Positions 15,658 to 24,696 of a DNA stretch of 64,000 nt are shown piece by piece. The stretch is from contig NZ_JBBOOE010000001.1 of NCBI RefSeq assembly GCF_038002965.1, positions 3,887,001 to 3,951,000 on the forward strand, written 5' to 3'. The notes beneath the pieces are model-generated. The model was not told the origin of the DNA and searched no databases. It worked only from the letters and a program-made list of their open reading frames with translations. Position 1 is the first letter of the stretch. Each line of letters begins with the position of its first letter. This DNA is from Robertmurraya sp. FSL R5-0851. GTDB lineage: Bacteria; Bacillota; Bacilli; Bacillales; Cytobacillaceae. The translations under genes were made by a program, and so were the position numbers.

Positions 15658-17163
15658 CTATTTAATTGCTTCAAATCGCTCGACAAAAAGGGCGAGTGTT
15701 CTTGTCATGACACCGGTTGCTCCGTCTGGGCCTAAGTCGGATGCTTTAGAAGTGGTAGCTGTTCCTGCAATATCTAAATGTACCCATGGAGTATTTTCGG
15801 CAAACTCACCGACAAAGGCTCCGCCCATGATCGCATGACCTTCTCGGCCAGGTGAATTGTTCAGATCAGCAATTTTACTATTTCTTACTCGTTCTTTATC
15901 CTTTTCAAAAAGAGGAAGTCGCCACATAGGTTCACCCGCTTCGGAAGAGGCTTCAAGTACTTGCTCAAATAATCCTTCATGATTTGTTATTGCACCAGTT
16001 GTATCTGTACCAAGCGCGATGATCACTCCACCAGTAAGAGTTGCTACGTCAACCAAATACTGTGCTCCATGGAACTTGGCATAGGTGACAGCATCTGCCA
16101 ATACTAATCTGCCTTCAGCATCCGTATTTAATACTTCAATCGTTTTTCCACTCATAGACGTAATCACATCGTCTGGCTTAAAGGCAGTACCACTAATCAT
16201 GTTATCTGTCGAAGGAATGACAGCAACGACATTTTGCTCAGGACGTAATTCACCGATGATTTCCATTGCTCCAAGGACCGCCGCGGCACCACCCATATCG
16301 GTTTTCATCCCAACAATGCCATCCTTTGGCTTGATCGAGTATCCGCCCGTATCAAAGGTAATCCCCTTTCCAACTAAACCGATTACATCTGTCCATTCCT
16401 CTTTCCCCTGATACTTCAGAACAATCATTTTTGGCGGCTCGATTGAACCTTGGTTAACGGCTAACATCGCACCCATACCAAGCTTTAGCATATCTTCCTT
16501 TTCAAGAATTTCTATTTCAAATTCGTATTTTTCACCTAACTCCATTGCGTATTTAGCCATATCGGTAGCCGTCAGCATATTTCCAGGTAAGTTTACTAGT
16601 GTACGAGCAGAATTTGTTCCTTTTCCGTATACATATCCTACGGTTAACGCTGCCTGATTGTCTTCTTTTTCTAACTGCTCACTGTACACATGGACATGTT
16701 CAATCCTTTTTTCCGGCTCATTCGATTTTTGCTTATAGCCTTTAAACTCATACGTAGCTAAAGCAAGTGCTTCTCCGGCTGCATGAGCCACATCCAACGC
16801 GTCTAGTTCTTTCCCAATGAAAGAATCTAAGTGAACAGCTATCTCAACAAGCTTTGCAGATTGAATTTGTTTACACGCTGCTCCAAATGCTTCACGTATA
16901 GTAGCAAAAGTAGCATGATTCTCTTTTCCAAGACCAACGATATATAAATTTCTTGCACCAATTTTTCCAAATGTATGTATTTTCGTTATGCTCTTCTTTT
17001 TCGCGGATAAATCACCGCTTTTTACTAATTCAGTTAAATAGCATTCGAATTGATTATCTAGCTCTTTTAATTCACCGTCAAACTTTACTGGCTTATCAAA
17101 TAAGCCTACGACTAGTGCGTCCAACTTCGCGGATAAATCAATTTTATTATGTACGGAAAACAT
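15658..17163 (-). CDS. pepA: Leucyl aminopeptidase (M17)
   Basis: Cytosolic two-metal M17 aminopeptidase of 501 residues that removes N-terminal residues, especially leucine, from peptides. Both catalytic segments are intact: [19 protein letters not shown] (metal-binding Lys and Asp) and the family signature [17 protein letters not shown]. The N-terminal 160 residues form the non-catalytic domain. GGAGGTGACGGT precedes the ATG. The gene occupies the yuiE (pepA) position of B. subtilis and is transcribed alone. Confidence 0.96.
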   Translation of the reverse strand: MFSVHNKIDLSAKLDALVVGLFDKPVKFDGELKELDNQFECYLTELVKSGDLSAKKKSITKIHTFGKIGARNLYIVGLGKENHATFATIREAFGAACKQIQSAKLVEIAVHLDSFIGKELDALDVAHAAGEALALATYEFKGYKQKSNEPEKRIEHVHVYSEQLEKEDNQAALTVGYVYGKGTNSARTLVNLPGNMLTATDMAKYAMELGEKYEFEIEILEKEDMLKLGMGAMLAVNQGSIEPPKMIVLKYQGKEEWTDVIGLVGKGITFDTGGYSIKPKDGIVGMKTDMGGAAAVLGAMEIIGELRPEQNVVAVIPSTDNMISGTAFKPDDVITSMSGKTIEVLNTDAEGRLVLADAVTYAKFHGAQYLVDVATLTGGVIIALGTDTTGAITNHEGLFEQVLEASSEAGEPMWRLPLFEKDKERVRNSKIADLNNSPGREGHAIMGGAFVGEFAENTPWVHLDIAGTATTSKASDLGPDGATGVMTRTLALFVERFEAIK

Positions 17164-17216
17164 ACCGTCACCTCCAACATTTATAAAACTATTATATAAA
17201 AAAATATTTCGAATAT

Positions 17217-17600
17217 CTAATTATCTTCTTCTAAAAATAAATAGTACTGGGGTAGGCGTGGGAGTGTCCCTACTTTTTCAAACGGAATTCGATCGATATG
17301 TTGTGGTATAATAGTAAGACACTGGTAAATAAATGCATGGAGCTTTTCCACGTCTAAACCCCAGTGTTTGGGACGATACGAGTCTAAATACTCATAAGCC
17401 ACCTTCATCATCAATCTTGCACCAACAACATTACCGTATTCATAATGATAAATCGCTACACTCATTTGTAATAAGCCTTTTAAAAAATAATTTCCTTTAT
17501 CAGTCATCCACATTTCTTCCAGTAAATCGTGACATGTATAATAATCACCTTCATTAAAAGAAATAAAAAACTCATAATATTCAGCTGGATAGTGTGACAA
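17217..17600 (-). CDS. DUF309 family protein
   Basis: Helical protein of 127 residues of the DUF309 family; the conserved segment is [18 protein letters not shown] plus [18 protein letters not shown]. Its function is unknown. An ATG nine codons upstream (17627) has no ribosome site, whereas TTAGGGGGGA lies six bases before a TTG at 17600, so the shorter form is chosen. It is located 53 bases upstream of pepA on the same strand. Family members often sit next to cell-wall or Fe-S genes, which gives no clear hint here. Confidence 0.82.
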   Translation of the reverse strand: MSHYPAEYYEFFISFNEGDYYTCHDLLEEMWMTDKGNYFLKGLLQMSVAIYHYEYGNVVGARLMMKVAYEYLDSYRPKHWGLDVEKLHAFIYQCLTIIPQHIDRIPFEKVGTLPRLPQYYLFLEEDN

Positions 17601-17724
17601 TGACTTCCCCCCTAAACGGTGCTTCATTTACCACTATCTTAGCAAAGGAAAGTGGGAAAATCATGTGATAAACTAGAAATTTTTGTGGTATGGATTCATG
17701 ATGGAGAAAAGAGGTATATACTAT

Positions 17725-18201
17725 ATGGACTTTTTATTTAACTTCCCATTTATCGCTTCCTTGATTGCCATCTTTTTTGCTCAATTTGTGAAGGTTCCTA
17801 TTCAGTATCTCGCTACACGGAAGATTGATTGGTCCCTGCTTACAAGTACAGGAGGAATGCCCAGCTCCCATTCTGCTGCTGTAACCGCATTGTCTACCGG
17901 TGTCGCTTTCGAAACTGGAATTGACTCCCCTATATTCGCTGTATCAGCTGTGTTTGCAATCATAACCATGTTTGATGCGACAGGTGTGCGCAGGCAAGCG
18001 GGAGAACAGGCTATTGTACTAAATCAGCTTGTACATGATTTTCACAAATTTTTAGATGAAGCAAAAGGGTGGCCAAATAAACCTGAACAAGAGAAACGAA
18101 AAGAGTTAAAGGAGCTTCTTGGGCACAAACCAATTGAAGTATTCTTTGGAGGAATCACCGGTGTGCTCGTTGCGTTCTTCCTTCGGTTCATCACTTCATA
18201 A
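17725..18201 (+). CDS. yuiD: YuiD, divergent PAP2 family membrane protein
   Basis: Membrane protein of 158 residues, the same length as B. subtilis YuiD. The divergent PAP2 signature STGGMPSSHSAAVTALSTG is present and the C-terminus carries ELLGHKPIEVFFGGITGVLVAFFLRF. Such proteins may be lipid phosphatases but lack the complete classical PAP2 motif set; the substrate is unknown. The ATG at 17725 follows GAGG and begins MDFLFNFPF; upstream in-frame ATGs at 17698 and before lack ribosome sites. Confidence 0.9.
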   Translation: MDFLFNFPFIASLIAIFFAQFVKVPIQYLATRKIDWSLLTSTGGMPSSHSAAVTALSTGVAFETGIDSPIFAVSAVFAIITMFDATGVRRQAGEQAIVLNQLVHDFHKFLDEAKGWPNKPEQEKRKELKELLGHKPIEVFFGGITGVLVAFFLRFITS

Positions 18202-18244
18202 ACAAAATATTTCCACTTAACTTTTTAAGATTGATTGGAAAACT

Positions 18245-18281
18245 AAAAAGGCAAGTTCCTCCTATGAGAAACTCGCCTTTT
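18245..18281. terminator. Bidirectional terminator between yuiD and yuiC
   Basis: AAAAAGGC at 18245-18252 pairs with GCCTTTTT at 18274-18281, and the inner AGTT/AACT extends the stem past one mismatch. It serves the two convergent genes. Confidence 0.82.
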
Positions 18282-18284
18282 TAC

Positions 18285-18992
18285 TTACTTACTTTCTGAA
18301 CTCGTATATTGCTGACGAAACACTTGTAATGCCTTGTCCTCATTTAAGGCACGAAGGTCTTCTTCTGTCAGCTTACCATCGCCTTTTTCAATCACATACA
18401 CTTCTATTGTTTTCTTACCCCAGTTGTTGTACACATCTTCAACTGTTTCATAGTAAAGGTCTACTTTATTGCCTTTGATCGCTCCACCTTTATCGGCTAC
18501 AACTCCGTATCCGTAACCAGGAATAAAGAGAATGGTTCCGATTGGAAAAACATTTAAATCCGCAGCTACTGTTGAAAATAAGTCTCTTGTTACCTTCACA
18601 CCTGAATATGTAATTCCAAACTCTGGATGCCCAGGATTCTTCCCAGTTGATTCAACACCTGCAGTGTAGCCAGTAGCTGTTACCGTCGCTTTCGGGTATT
18701 GTCCCCAATCAAATGCTTCTTCAAGCTTTGGCGGAGCACCGATTACTTCTTCACTTGATGAGATTAATGTTTTTTCACTAGCTATATTATTTAAAAATTT
18801 AAATGCCAATCCGATCTTTTTTACGGTGTGATCAATGACAGAATCCTCATCGTCCACTTCGTCACCATAATTTGTATTTGCCAGTAGAGATTCAGCTTTT
18901 ACACCTGAGATACTTTGAAATGTTGAACCTATAGCTCCCAAAAATAACACCATCAACATGACACGCCTTATAAACAATTTCACTATTTTCAT
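18285..18992 (-). CDS. yuiC: YuiC, secreted 3D-domain protein (putative lytic transglycosylase)
   Basis: Exported protein of 235 residues. A signal peptide ([21 protein letters not shown]) is followed by a linker and a C-terminal 3D domain: [32 protein letters not shown] and [14 protein letters not shown], which include the conserved aspartates. The B. subtilis homologue is a stationary-phase survival (Sps) type peptidoglycan hydrolase. GGGAGGAG before the ATG at 18992 decides against an ATG ten codons upstream. It lies convergent to yuiD as in B. subtilis. Confidence 0.9.
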   Translation of the reverse strand: MKIVKLFIRRVMLMVLFLGAIGSTFQSISGVKAESLLANTNYGDEVDDEDSVIDHTVKKIGLAFKFLNNIASEKTLISSSEEVIGAPPKLEEAFDWGQYPKATVTATGYTAGVESTGKNPGHPEFGITYSGVKVTRDLFSTVAADLNVFPIGTILFIPGYGYGVVADKGGAIKGNKVDLYYETVEDVYNNWGKKTIEVYVIEKGDGKLTEEDLRALNEDKALQVFRQQYTSSESK

Positions 18993-19101
18993 CTTTTGTT
19001 CACTCCTCCCAAAAATAGTCATTTCCCATTTCCGAGAGAAGTATTCATATTTTAGTGAATTAGTAGAGTTTGGTATATTTTAACAAGTAGGCATATAAAA
19101 T

Positions 19102-19126
19102 AAAAAAACCTCCACTAATGTGAAGG
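19102..19126 (-). terminator. Terminator of yuiB
   Basis: On the minus strand CCTTCAC (19126-19120) pairs with GTGGAGG (19115-19109) with one wobble pair, followed by seven T residues. Confidence 0.82.
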
Positions 19127-19450
19127 CTAAAACATGCGATATCCCCTGTTTCTTAACATTTTTATCGTTATTCCTGCAAGTATGGCTCCTGCCATTCCAC
19201 TGCTTAAAATGAGAATGTCTGCAAGTGCTAGATTCATAAATCGGTTTCCCAAGTCTTGAAATGCAGCAGCGCTATTTGTAAAATACTCACTGAAGCTAAC
19301 TACATCCACAATGAGGATTGAAACGATTGGATAAATGATGGCCATAATCCACGACATTCTTAGTAGCATATTTAAGATGAATCCGATTCCAAAAAATAAA
19401 ACAAAGAACAAAAGCATGGATATTGGTAGAACAAATATCGTCATTGGCAT
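19127..19450 (-). CDS. yuiB: YuiB family small membrane protein
   Basis: Membrane protein of 107 residues with three helices, equal in length to B. subtilis YuiB and sharing FFGIGFILNMLLRMSWIMAIIYP. The function is unknown. Upstream in-frame ATGs at 19477 and 19474 lie before the ribosome site AGGGGG; the ATG at 19450 lies ten bases after it and is chosen. The gene sits downstream of yuiA on the same strand, with a modest hairpin between them. Confidence 0.88.
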   Translation of the reverse strand: MPMTIFVLPISMLLFFVLFFGIGFILNMLLRMSWIMAIIYPIVSILIVDVVSFSEYFTNSAAAFQDLGNRFMNLALADILILSSGMAGAILAGITIKMLRNRGYRMF

Positions 19451-19537
19451 TTGGTTGTTTCCCCCTTCACACATCAACTTTTAGTGTACTAAAACCAAAC
19501 GTTTTTCGTCAATAAAATGACCGGAGGAAAGATGGAC

Positions 19538-19566
19538 AAAAAAATACTCCGCATCATACACGGAGG
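19538..19566 (-). terminator. Weak terminator between yuiA and yuiB
   Basis: CTCCG at 19547-19551 and CGGAG at 19561-19565 form a short stem with a 9-base loop, followed on the minus strand by TTTTTTT (19538-19544). Partial readthrough into yuiB is likely. Confidence 0.6.
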
Positions 19567-19574
19567 AAGTTTGG

Positions 19575-19706
19575 TTATTTTGATTCTTTTTGTTTTCCAG
19601 TTCCCCCACAGCTTGGGCATGTTTCTGAACCACCAAGTAATAGCTGGAAGTAGCCCTTACCTGAGCAATAAAGACATTCCTTTGTTTCAACCTTCACTGC
19701 ACTCAT
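19575..19706 (-). CDS. yuiA: YuiA, 43-residue DnaJ-type zinc-finger protein
   Basis: A frame of 43 codons starting at ATG 19706 after GAGGAAA. It carries two CxxCxGxG repeats, ECLYCSGKGYFQLLLGG and TCPSCGGTGKQK, the pattern of the DnaJ zinc-finger; four cysteines can bind one zinc. This matches the small B. subtilis YuiA, which also precedes yuiB. Such isolated DnaJ-type knuckles probably mediate protein contacts, but no function is known. Confidence 0.85.
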   Translation of the reverse strand: MSAVKVETKECLYCSGKGYFQLLLGGSETCPSCGGTGKQKESK

Positions 19707-19858
19707 TTTCCTCAACCTTTCCAAACGACTGAATTTTCAGATAATATATCATAAAAAAACAAAAAGGGAAAGTAAGAAAATCTACCAAAAACAAATGGTG
19801 GAAACGCATACAAGTGTTCTTTTCTCTGTTTTTCATGCTATTTCTAAATATTTTAATA

Positions 19859-20350
19859 TTACAAAAACAATTTGTATGATGTGTATCCGAACTGTTGTCC
19901 TGGATCAATGCTATCTACATTCATCCTCTCTTGAGATCTCATCGCTTCAACCATATATGCGAGCATGATGGAAGCTGTATTCTCATCGAGTAACTGGTCT
20001 GGAAGGATAAAAGCAGCCTCATACAGCTCATTTTCTTGAATGACAATACTTTCCTCAAGGACTGTTTGCTGCAAAAGAAACATAATCATATTGTCACTAA
20101 TTTCATGCTTGATGACCCCTGTTCGTACTCCAAGCAACTGGTCCACACGGCAGGTTAAGCCTGTTTCCTCTTTTACCTCCCGAATAACAGCCTCGTCTGC
20201 TGTTTCCCCTTCATCTACAAATCCTGCGGGTAAGGACCACTTCCCCTTCAATCCCCCATACTTCTTTTTTACCACAAGCCATTCACCATGTTCATTTATA
20301 ACCAAACCAGCCACTGCTAGCCAGACCTTTCCTCTTTCCGTTTTCTTCAC
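19859..20350 (-). CDS. Nudix hydrolase
   Basis: Hydrolase of a nucleoside diphosphate linked to another group; substrate not predictable. The complete Nudix box G-x5-E-x7-REVKEETG is present ([23 protein letters not shown]), so catalysis should work. Length is 163 residues from a GTG at 20350, which has GGGG eight bases upstream; a GTG at 20359 is also in frame but touches that ribosome site. The gene has no counterpart at this place in B. subtilis as far as I recall. It lies between yuiA and ndh on the same strand, separated from ndh by a strong terminator. Confidence 0.9.
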   Translation of the reverse strand: MKKTERGKVWLAVAGLVINEHGEWLVVKKKYGGLKGKWSLPAGFVDEGETADEAVIREVKEETGLTCRVDQLLGVRTGVIKHEISDNMIMFLLQQTVLEESIVIQENELYEAAFILPDQLLDENTASIMLAYMVEAMRSQERMNVDSIDPGQQFGYTSYKLFL

Positions 20351-20394
20351 ATTCCACACCCCACTTATACAATAATTATATCACCGATAACAAC

Positions 20395-20431
20395 AAAAAA
20401 AGAACAAGCTGTTTTAAGCAGCTTGTTCTTT
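20395..20431. terminator. Terminator of ndh
   Basis: A 12-bp stem (20400-20411 with 20419-20430) with A-rich and T-rich flanks follows the ndh stop codon on the minus strand. Confidence 0.9.
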
Positions 20432-20439
20432 CTCGTCTA

Positions 20440-21657
20440 TTATAGAACGTTGAATTTACCTTTTTTCAGGACTAGTGAAGGTCCGCCGATCATATATAAT
20501 GCACGGTTATCAACCATCTTCTTCATGAATGAAGCTGTTCCACCAGTCATCTTTTTACCAAAGGCTACTCCGATTGCATCGTCATGTCCAAGTGAGCACA
20601 CTGTTCCTTTATTATCGAAAGTAAAGTGACCTAACTCACCTTTGTCACGAATAAGAGCGACAAGATTGCTTGCACAAAGTTCCCCTTGTTGCATCGCAAT
20701 TTGAGCAGTTGGAGGATATGGACGATTTACCTTCTCATCGATGATTAGTGAGCAATCACCGATAATAAATACGTTGTCGTGTCCTGGAACACGTAGGTCA
20801 GGTTGAACCTTTACACGACCTCTCATTGCTTCAAAACCAGAGTTTTCAATGATTGAACTACCGCGAACTCCCGCAGCCCAAACCACTGTTGCAGCCTTAA
20901 TTTCTTCTACTTCGTCTTCGCCTTTACCAACAACAATTCCATTTTCAGTTGCTTCTTTAATAGCCGTACCGATCATGAATGTTACACCTTTACGCTCTAA
21001 TTGAGCAGTTGCGTAGCTCACTAGCTCTGGATCAAATCCAGGAAGTACCATTGGAGCTGCCTCAACACAAATTAACTTTACTTTACCGAAATCAATATCG
21101 TACTCACGGCAAAGTTCAGGAACACGGTTTGTTAATTCACCCAAGAACTCAATTCCTGTAAATCCTGCACCACCAACAACGATGGTTAATCTTTCATCTT
21201 TCTTTTCTTCTTCCATGTTGTACGTAGCGAATTGGTATTCAATATGTTCACGAAGTTGACGTGCAGCATTGATATTAGCAATCGCAAATGCATGCTCTTT
21301 CAACCCTTTAATTCCGAACGTTTCTGGCTCTGCACCTAGTGACACAACAAGGTAATCGTACTCTACCTCACCTTTTTCAAGTACCACTTTCTTTTCTTCC
21401 GAGTTAATAGAAAGAACCGTACCTAAGATAAACTCCACTTTGTTCGTGTCAATAACATCCGTCACATTGTAACGTACACGGTCATGGTGCAGTGTACCAG
21501 CTGATGCTTCATGTAACCATGTTGTTTCATAGTGGTAATCATTTTTATTAATAAGAACGATATCCGCTTCATTTACTCCGACTTGCTTTTGTAATCTTGT
21601 TACTGTCATTAATCCACCGTATCCGGCACCTAATACTACGATTTTTGGTTTTCTCAA
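20440..21657 (-). CDS. ndh: Type II NADH dehydrogenase (NDH-2; YumB/Ndh)
   Basis: Membrane-associated single-subunit NADH:menaquinone oxidoreductase of the respiratory chain, 405 residues. The FAD site is [10 protein letters not shown] near the N-terminus and the NADH site is [16 protein letters not shown] in the middle; [16 protein letters not shown] and [13 protein letters not shown] are quinone-side family motifs. A TTG at 21657 (MRKPKIV...) is chosen because the known homologues start there and GGTGGG lies ten bases upstream; a GTG five codons before is in frame. It occupies the yumB position, next to yumC. A Rex-like operator lies upstream. Confidence 0.95.
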   Translation of the reverse strand: MRKPKIVVLGAGYGGLMTVTRLQKQVGVNEADIVLINKNDYHYETTWLHEASAGTLHHDRVRYNVTDVIDTNKVEFILGTVLSINSEEKKVVLEKGEVEYDYLVVSLGAEPETFGIKGLKEHAFAIANINAARQLREHIEYQFATYNMEEEKKDERLTIVVGGAGFTGIEFLGELTNRVPELCREYDIDFGKVKLICVEAAPMVLPGFDPELVSYATAQLERKGVTFMIGTAIKEATENGIVVGKGEDEVEEIKAATVVWAAGVRGSSIIENSGFEAMRGRVKVQPDLRVPGHDNVFIIGDCSLIIDEKVNRPYPPTAQIAMQQGELCASNLVALIRDKGELGHFTFDNKGTVCSLGHDDAIGVAFGKKMTGGTASFMKKMVDNRALYMIGGPSLVLKKGKFNVL

Positions 21658-22032
21658 GACGTTCAAACCCACCTTTTTTATATATAGTTTTTTGTGTTTT
21701 TTTTATCTTCCGCTTCTATAAAGGAATTTATTTTATAATAACAACGAAAAGTTTGTGATGTTTTTCACGAAAGAAGACAAGAAAATGTTGAAAAAAAGAC
21801 ACAAAAAGTTAACAATATGTCTACATATCATCATATTCCTTTTCAGTCACTTTTTCAAGCAGAAAATCTAACAAAAATCGATCATATAAATAGTAATTTT
21901 TTCTGACAATCCTCTTAATATTAGAGACTTATTCCTGTGGGAGATTGATTATTTAGTCATAACTCTTAGCCATTTTTAATACTTTTGGTAGTATGACATG
22001 ATAAATCCTACATATAGTTAGGAGGACATAGA
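21658..22032. other. 375-base divergent promoter region of ndh and yumC
   Basis: AT-rich and without an ORF. It holds the Rex-like site described separately, a TATTAT/TATAAA -10 candidate for ndh near 21732-21740, and the yumC ribosome site AGGAGG at 22020. I see no stable hairpin or leader peptide. Confidence 0.6.
21753..21770. promoter_or_regulatory. Rex-like operator upstream of ndh
   Basis: TTGTGA-TGTTTT-TCACGA matches the redox repressor Rex consensus (TTGTGA-N6-TCACAA) with one mismatch. It lies about 95 bases upstream of the ndh start, overlapping the expected -35 region. Rex represses ndh at low NADH/NAD in B. subtilis. Confidence 0.65.
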
Positions 22033-23031
22033 ATGAAAGAGGACCAGACAGTTTACGACATTACCATTATTGGCGGAGGACCTACTGGACTATTTACTGC
22101 CTTCTATGGGGGAATGAGGCACGCTACTGTTAAATTAATTGAAAGCTTGCCCCAGTTAGGTGGACAGTTGTCTGCTTTATACCCTGAAAAATATATTTAT
22201 GATGTTGCTGGATTTCCAAAGGTCCGAGCACAGCAGTTAGTCAATAATTTAAAGGACCAAATGGCTACCTTTAACCAAAACATTTGCTTGGAGCAATCCG
22301 TTGAAAAAATTGAGAAACAAACGAACGGTATCTTTAAACTAACCACCAATAAAGAAGTCCATTTTTCAAAAACAATCATCGTCACCGCCGGCAATGGAGC
22401 CTTTCAACCCCGACGGTTAGAGTTAAAAAACTCCTCCCAATACGAAGGAAAAAATTTATACTATTTTATTGATGATCTACGCCAATTTGCTGGTCAAAAG
22501 GTGGTTATATTCGGAGGAGGAGATTCAGCGGTTGATTGGGCGTTAATGCTCGAACCAATTGCCGAAAAAGTAACAATTGTTCATCGTCGTGATAAGTTCA
22601 GGGCTCACGAGCACAGTGTACAAAACCTTCAACGTTCCAAGGTGGAGATAAAAACTCCCTACATCCCAGCTGATCTGCTTTCGAACAGCAAAGGAGACAT
22701 TGCTCAAGTCGTATTAAAGAATGTGAATGATAAAACAGAAGAGACCGTTAAAGTAGATGCTGTCATTTGTAACTACGGATTCGTATCCTCCCTTGGCCCT
22801 ATCAAAGAATGGGGACTTGAGATTTCAAAAAACTCCATCGTTGTGAATTCAAAGATGGAAACCAATATTCCAGGCATTTATGCAGCGGGCGATATCTGTA
22901 CGTATGAAGGAAAAGTAAAGCTGATTGCCTGCGGCTTTGGTGAAGCACCAACAGCCGTGAACAACGCCAAAACATTTATTGATCCAAAGGCAAAGGCACA
23001 GCCGCTTCATAGCTCTTCCATGTTTAAATAG
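22033..23031 (+). CDS. yumC: Ferredoxin/flavodoxin-NADP+ reductase (YumC, thioredoxin reductase-like)
   Basis: Soluble homodimeric flavoenzyme of 332 residues that transfers electrons between NADPH and ferredoxin or flavodoxin. The FAD site is [18 protein letters not shown] and the NADPH site is [17 protein letters not shown] followed by [19 protein letters not shown] closes the FAD fold. The redox CxxC of thioredoxin reductases is absent, as in all YumC-type enzymes. AGGAGG is eight bases before the ATG. It lies divergent from ndh, as in B. subtilis. Confidence 0.96.
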   Translation: MKEDQTVYDITIIGGGPTGLFTAFYGGMRHATVKLIESLPQLGGQLSALYPEKYIYDVAGFPKVRAQQLVNNLKDQMATFNQNICLEQSVEKIEKQTNGIFKLTTNKEVHFSKTIIVTAGNGAFQPRRLELKNSSQYEGKNLYYFIDDLRQFAGQKVVIFGGGDSAVDWALMLEPIAEKVTIVHRRDKFRAHEHSVQNLQRSKVEIKTPYIPADLLSNSKGDIAQVVLKNVNDKTEETVKVDAVICNYGFVSSLGPIKEWGLEISKNSIVVNSKMETNIPGIYAAGDICTYEGKVKLIACGFGEAPTAVNNAKTFIDPKAKAQPLHSSSMFK

Positions 23032-23034
23032 AAA

Positions 23035-23146
23035 AGCGGAAGCAGCTTGGTCAGGGGCGACAGGCATAAGATGAATCGTGCAGGAAGGCCTGCCTTCTGG
23101 AGCGATTTAGCTTATGACCCGAGCCCCTAGCTGCTGAAGCTGGACA
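23035..23146. repeat. Structured ~110-base intergenic repeat element
   Basis: Immediately after yumC comes a GC-richer segment that folds into a multi-helix rod: AGCAGCT (23041-23047) with AGCTGCT (23129-23135), AGGGGC (23053-23058) with GCCCCT (23123-23128), CATAAG (23065-23070) with CTTATG (23111-23116), AATCG (23074-23078) with CGATT (23103-23107), and an apical GAAGG/CCTTC hairpin. It looks like the dispersed structured repeats seen between genes in many Bacillaceae. Open frames through it are not genes. Confidence 0.65.
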
Positions 23147-23154
23147 GAGAAAAG

Positions 23155-23186
23155 AAAAAAGTGCAAGGGTGATCCTTGCACTTTTT
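23155..23186. terminator. Bidirectional terminator between yumC and yutM
   Basis: GTGCAAGG (23161-23168) pairs with CCTTGCAC (23174-23181), extended by A6/T5 flanks, with a 5-base loop. Confidence 0.92.
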
Positions 23187-23553
23187 AGCATTCTTCTGGT
23201 GTACCTTGGTTCGTTGCTGTACGGAAAGAGGATCCACATCCACATGAAGCGATGGCATTAGGGTTCTCGATGGTGAAGCCGCCACCCATCAGGGAGTGCT
23301 TATAGTCGATAACGGTTCCTACTAACGCAGGAGCACTTTCCTTATCAACTAAGAACGTAATTCCATGTTGAACAAGCTCCGTGTCCCCTTCTTCTACTTC
23401 ATGAGCAAATCCAAGACCATATGATAGGCCACTGCAGCCGCCACCTTTAATCGATACGCGTAAGTACGCATTTTCCTCTTCGTTTTCTTTCATCATATCT
23501 TTTATTTGAAGTGCAGCTGATTCTGTCACAATAATAATATCTTTCATGATCAT
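23185..23553 (-). CDS. yutM: A-type Fe-S cluster carrier (IscA/ErpA-like, YutM)
   Basis: Carrier of 122 residues that accepts Fe-S clusters from the SUF scaffold and passes them to target enzymes. The three conserved cysteines are present: GGGCSGLSYG and the C-terminal CGCGSSF pair. GGGAGG precedes the ATG at 23553. With nfu (yutI) at 28.6 kb and the suf operon at 48-53 kb it makes up most of the cell's Fe-S machinery in this window. Confidence 0.94.
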   Translation of the reverse strand: MIMKDIIIVTESAALQIKDMMKENEEENAYLRVSIKGGGCSGLSYGLGFAHEVEEGDTELVQHGITFLVDKESAPALVGTVIDYKHSLMGGGFTIENPNAIASCGCGSSFRTATNQGTPEEC

Positions 23554-23773
23554 TCATTCCTCCCTCGAACATCTTACTTTTAGTATATACAGCAATGTCT
23601 TTATACTCAACTGAACGGACTTATAAAAATGGAATTGTTTTAGTTCCCTCATCTCACTTGAAACTAAACCTACTTCTTTTTAAATATTATGTTTTTATAG
23701 TTCTTTTATCACAAACAATAAGGTACAATAGTATTATATAAACCGTCACGAAAAATAAAAGGGGTGTGAGAGT

Positions 23774-24466
23774 ATGATTGAACTACAGCCACTTTATGAT
23801 AAAAAATGTGAGTGTATGATGTGTAAAACTAAGTTTACGACTAAGAAACTTCGCTCCCGTTTTGTGGTAGTAAAGTCCTATGACACTGACTTTGCCCCTA
23901 CATATGAAAATATAGAGAATGATCCTAATCTTTATTTTGTTGCAGTATGTCCGAAATGTGGGTTTTCTTTTACAGATGACTTTGCTCCCTATTTTCCACC
24001 AGGCAGCAAGGAAATCATCGATTCTAAAATAGCCCAACAGTGGTTGCCCCGCAGTTTTGGTGAAGTAAGGACGTATCTAGAGGCTGCAAAAACCATTAAA
24101 CTTGCCGCCTACTGTGGCACATTGAAAAAGGAAAAGCATGTATCCATTGCGGGTTTGTATTTGAGACTGGCTTGGATTTACAGAGTATTGCTAGATCACG
24201 AGCAGGAACAACGATTTATGAAGCTTGCTGTGGACGAGTATATGGAAGCGTATATTACCGATGATTATCGAGGAACACAAATGACCGAGCTTCGACTTCT
24301 CTATATGATTGCGGAACTTTCTAAACGAACAGGTCAGATTGACCAATCAGTAAAATATTTTTCAAAAGTCATCGAAAAACAAGGAAGCTTTAATGAGGCA
24401 AAGATCGTTGAAATGGCAAGAGATCGTTGGCAGGAAATTCGTGAAAAGCAAAAAACTAAAATATAA
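23774..24466 (+). CDS. DUF2225 family protein with two CxxC zinc pairs
   Basis: Cytoplasmic protein of 230 residues. The N-terminal part has a zinc-ribbon-like arrangement: CECMMC around residues 12-17 and CPKCGFSF around 59-62. The C-terminal 120 residues are helical with TPR-like repeats (SIAGLYLRLAWIYRVLLDHE; LLYMIAELSKRTGQIDQSVKYFSKVIE). The family is DUF2225, of unknown function. AGGGGTG precedes the ATG. It is a single gene followed by a terminator and a MITE. Confidence 0.88.
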   Translation: MIELQPLYDKKCECMMCKTKFTTKKLRSRFVVVKSYDTDFAPTYENIENDPNLYFVAVCPKCGFSFTDDFAPYFPPGSKEIIDSKIAQQWLPRSFGEVRTYLEAAKTIKLAAYCGTLKKEKHVSIAGLYLRLAWIYRVLLDHEQEQRFMKLAVDEYMEAYITDDYRGTQMTELRLLYMIAELSKRTGQIDQSVKYFSKVIEKQGSFNEAKIVEMARDRWQEIREKQKTKI

Positions 24467-24497
24467 AAGGGTCTACCTGTATGGTGACCCTTTTTTT
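24465..24497 (+). terminator. Terminator of the DUF2225 gene
   Basis: AAAGGGTC-ACC (24466-24477) pairs with GGT-GACCCTTT (24483-24493) with a small irregularity, followed by a T-run to 24497. The MITE starts eleven bases further on. Confidence 0.88.
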
Positions 24498-24507
24498 GTA
24501 TGGTAAA

Positions 24508-24693
24508 GGCTGTTTTCGTAAAGTTTGTTGTTTTGAAAAATCCCAAATGCCGGATTTTTCCCCGCATAACGCTGGGTTTATTGATCTATTTGAAGAGCAG
24601 CTCTTTTCTAAGGATGTATGCTGATGGCTTTTGAAACATATTCTTTATTTCCTATAAAGTGTGTATATAGCAACAATGTTTTAGAAAAGAGCC
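24508..24693 (+). mobile_element. MITE copy 1 (ISL3-like ends, about 186 bp)
   Basis: A non-coding element bounded by GGCTGTTTTCG at the left and GAAAAGAGCC at the right, which are imperfect inverted repeats of each other. Its reverse complement recurs at 43490-43681 with high similarity along the whole length. The flanks ATGGTAAA (24500-24507) and CTGTTAAA (24694-24701) match at six of eight bases and are probably a decayed target duplication. The right flank contains the stop codon of yuzB. It has no coding capacity and would need a transposase in trans. Confidence 0.85.
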
Positions 24694-24696
24694 CTG

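Noticed and set aside
15566..15838. Plus-strand frame opposite the end of pepA
   Set aside because: It spans the pepA terminator and array 2, and is antisense to conserved coding sequence.
23051..23245. Minus-strand 64-codon frame after yumC
   Set aside because: It crosses the structured repeat, the terminator and the yutM end, and lacks a ribosome site.
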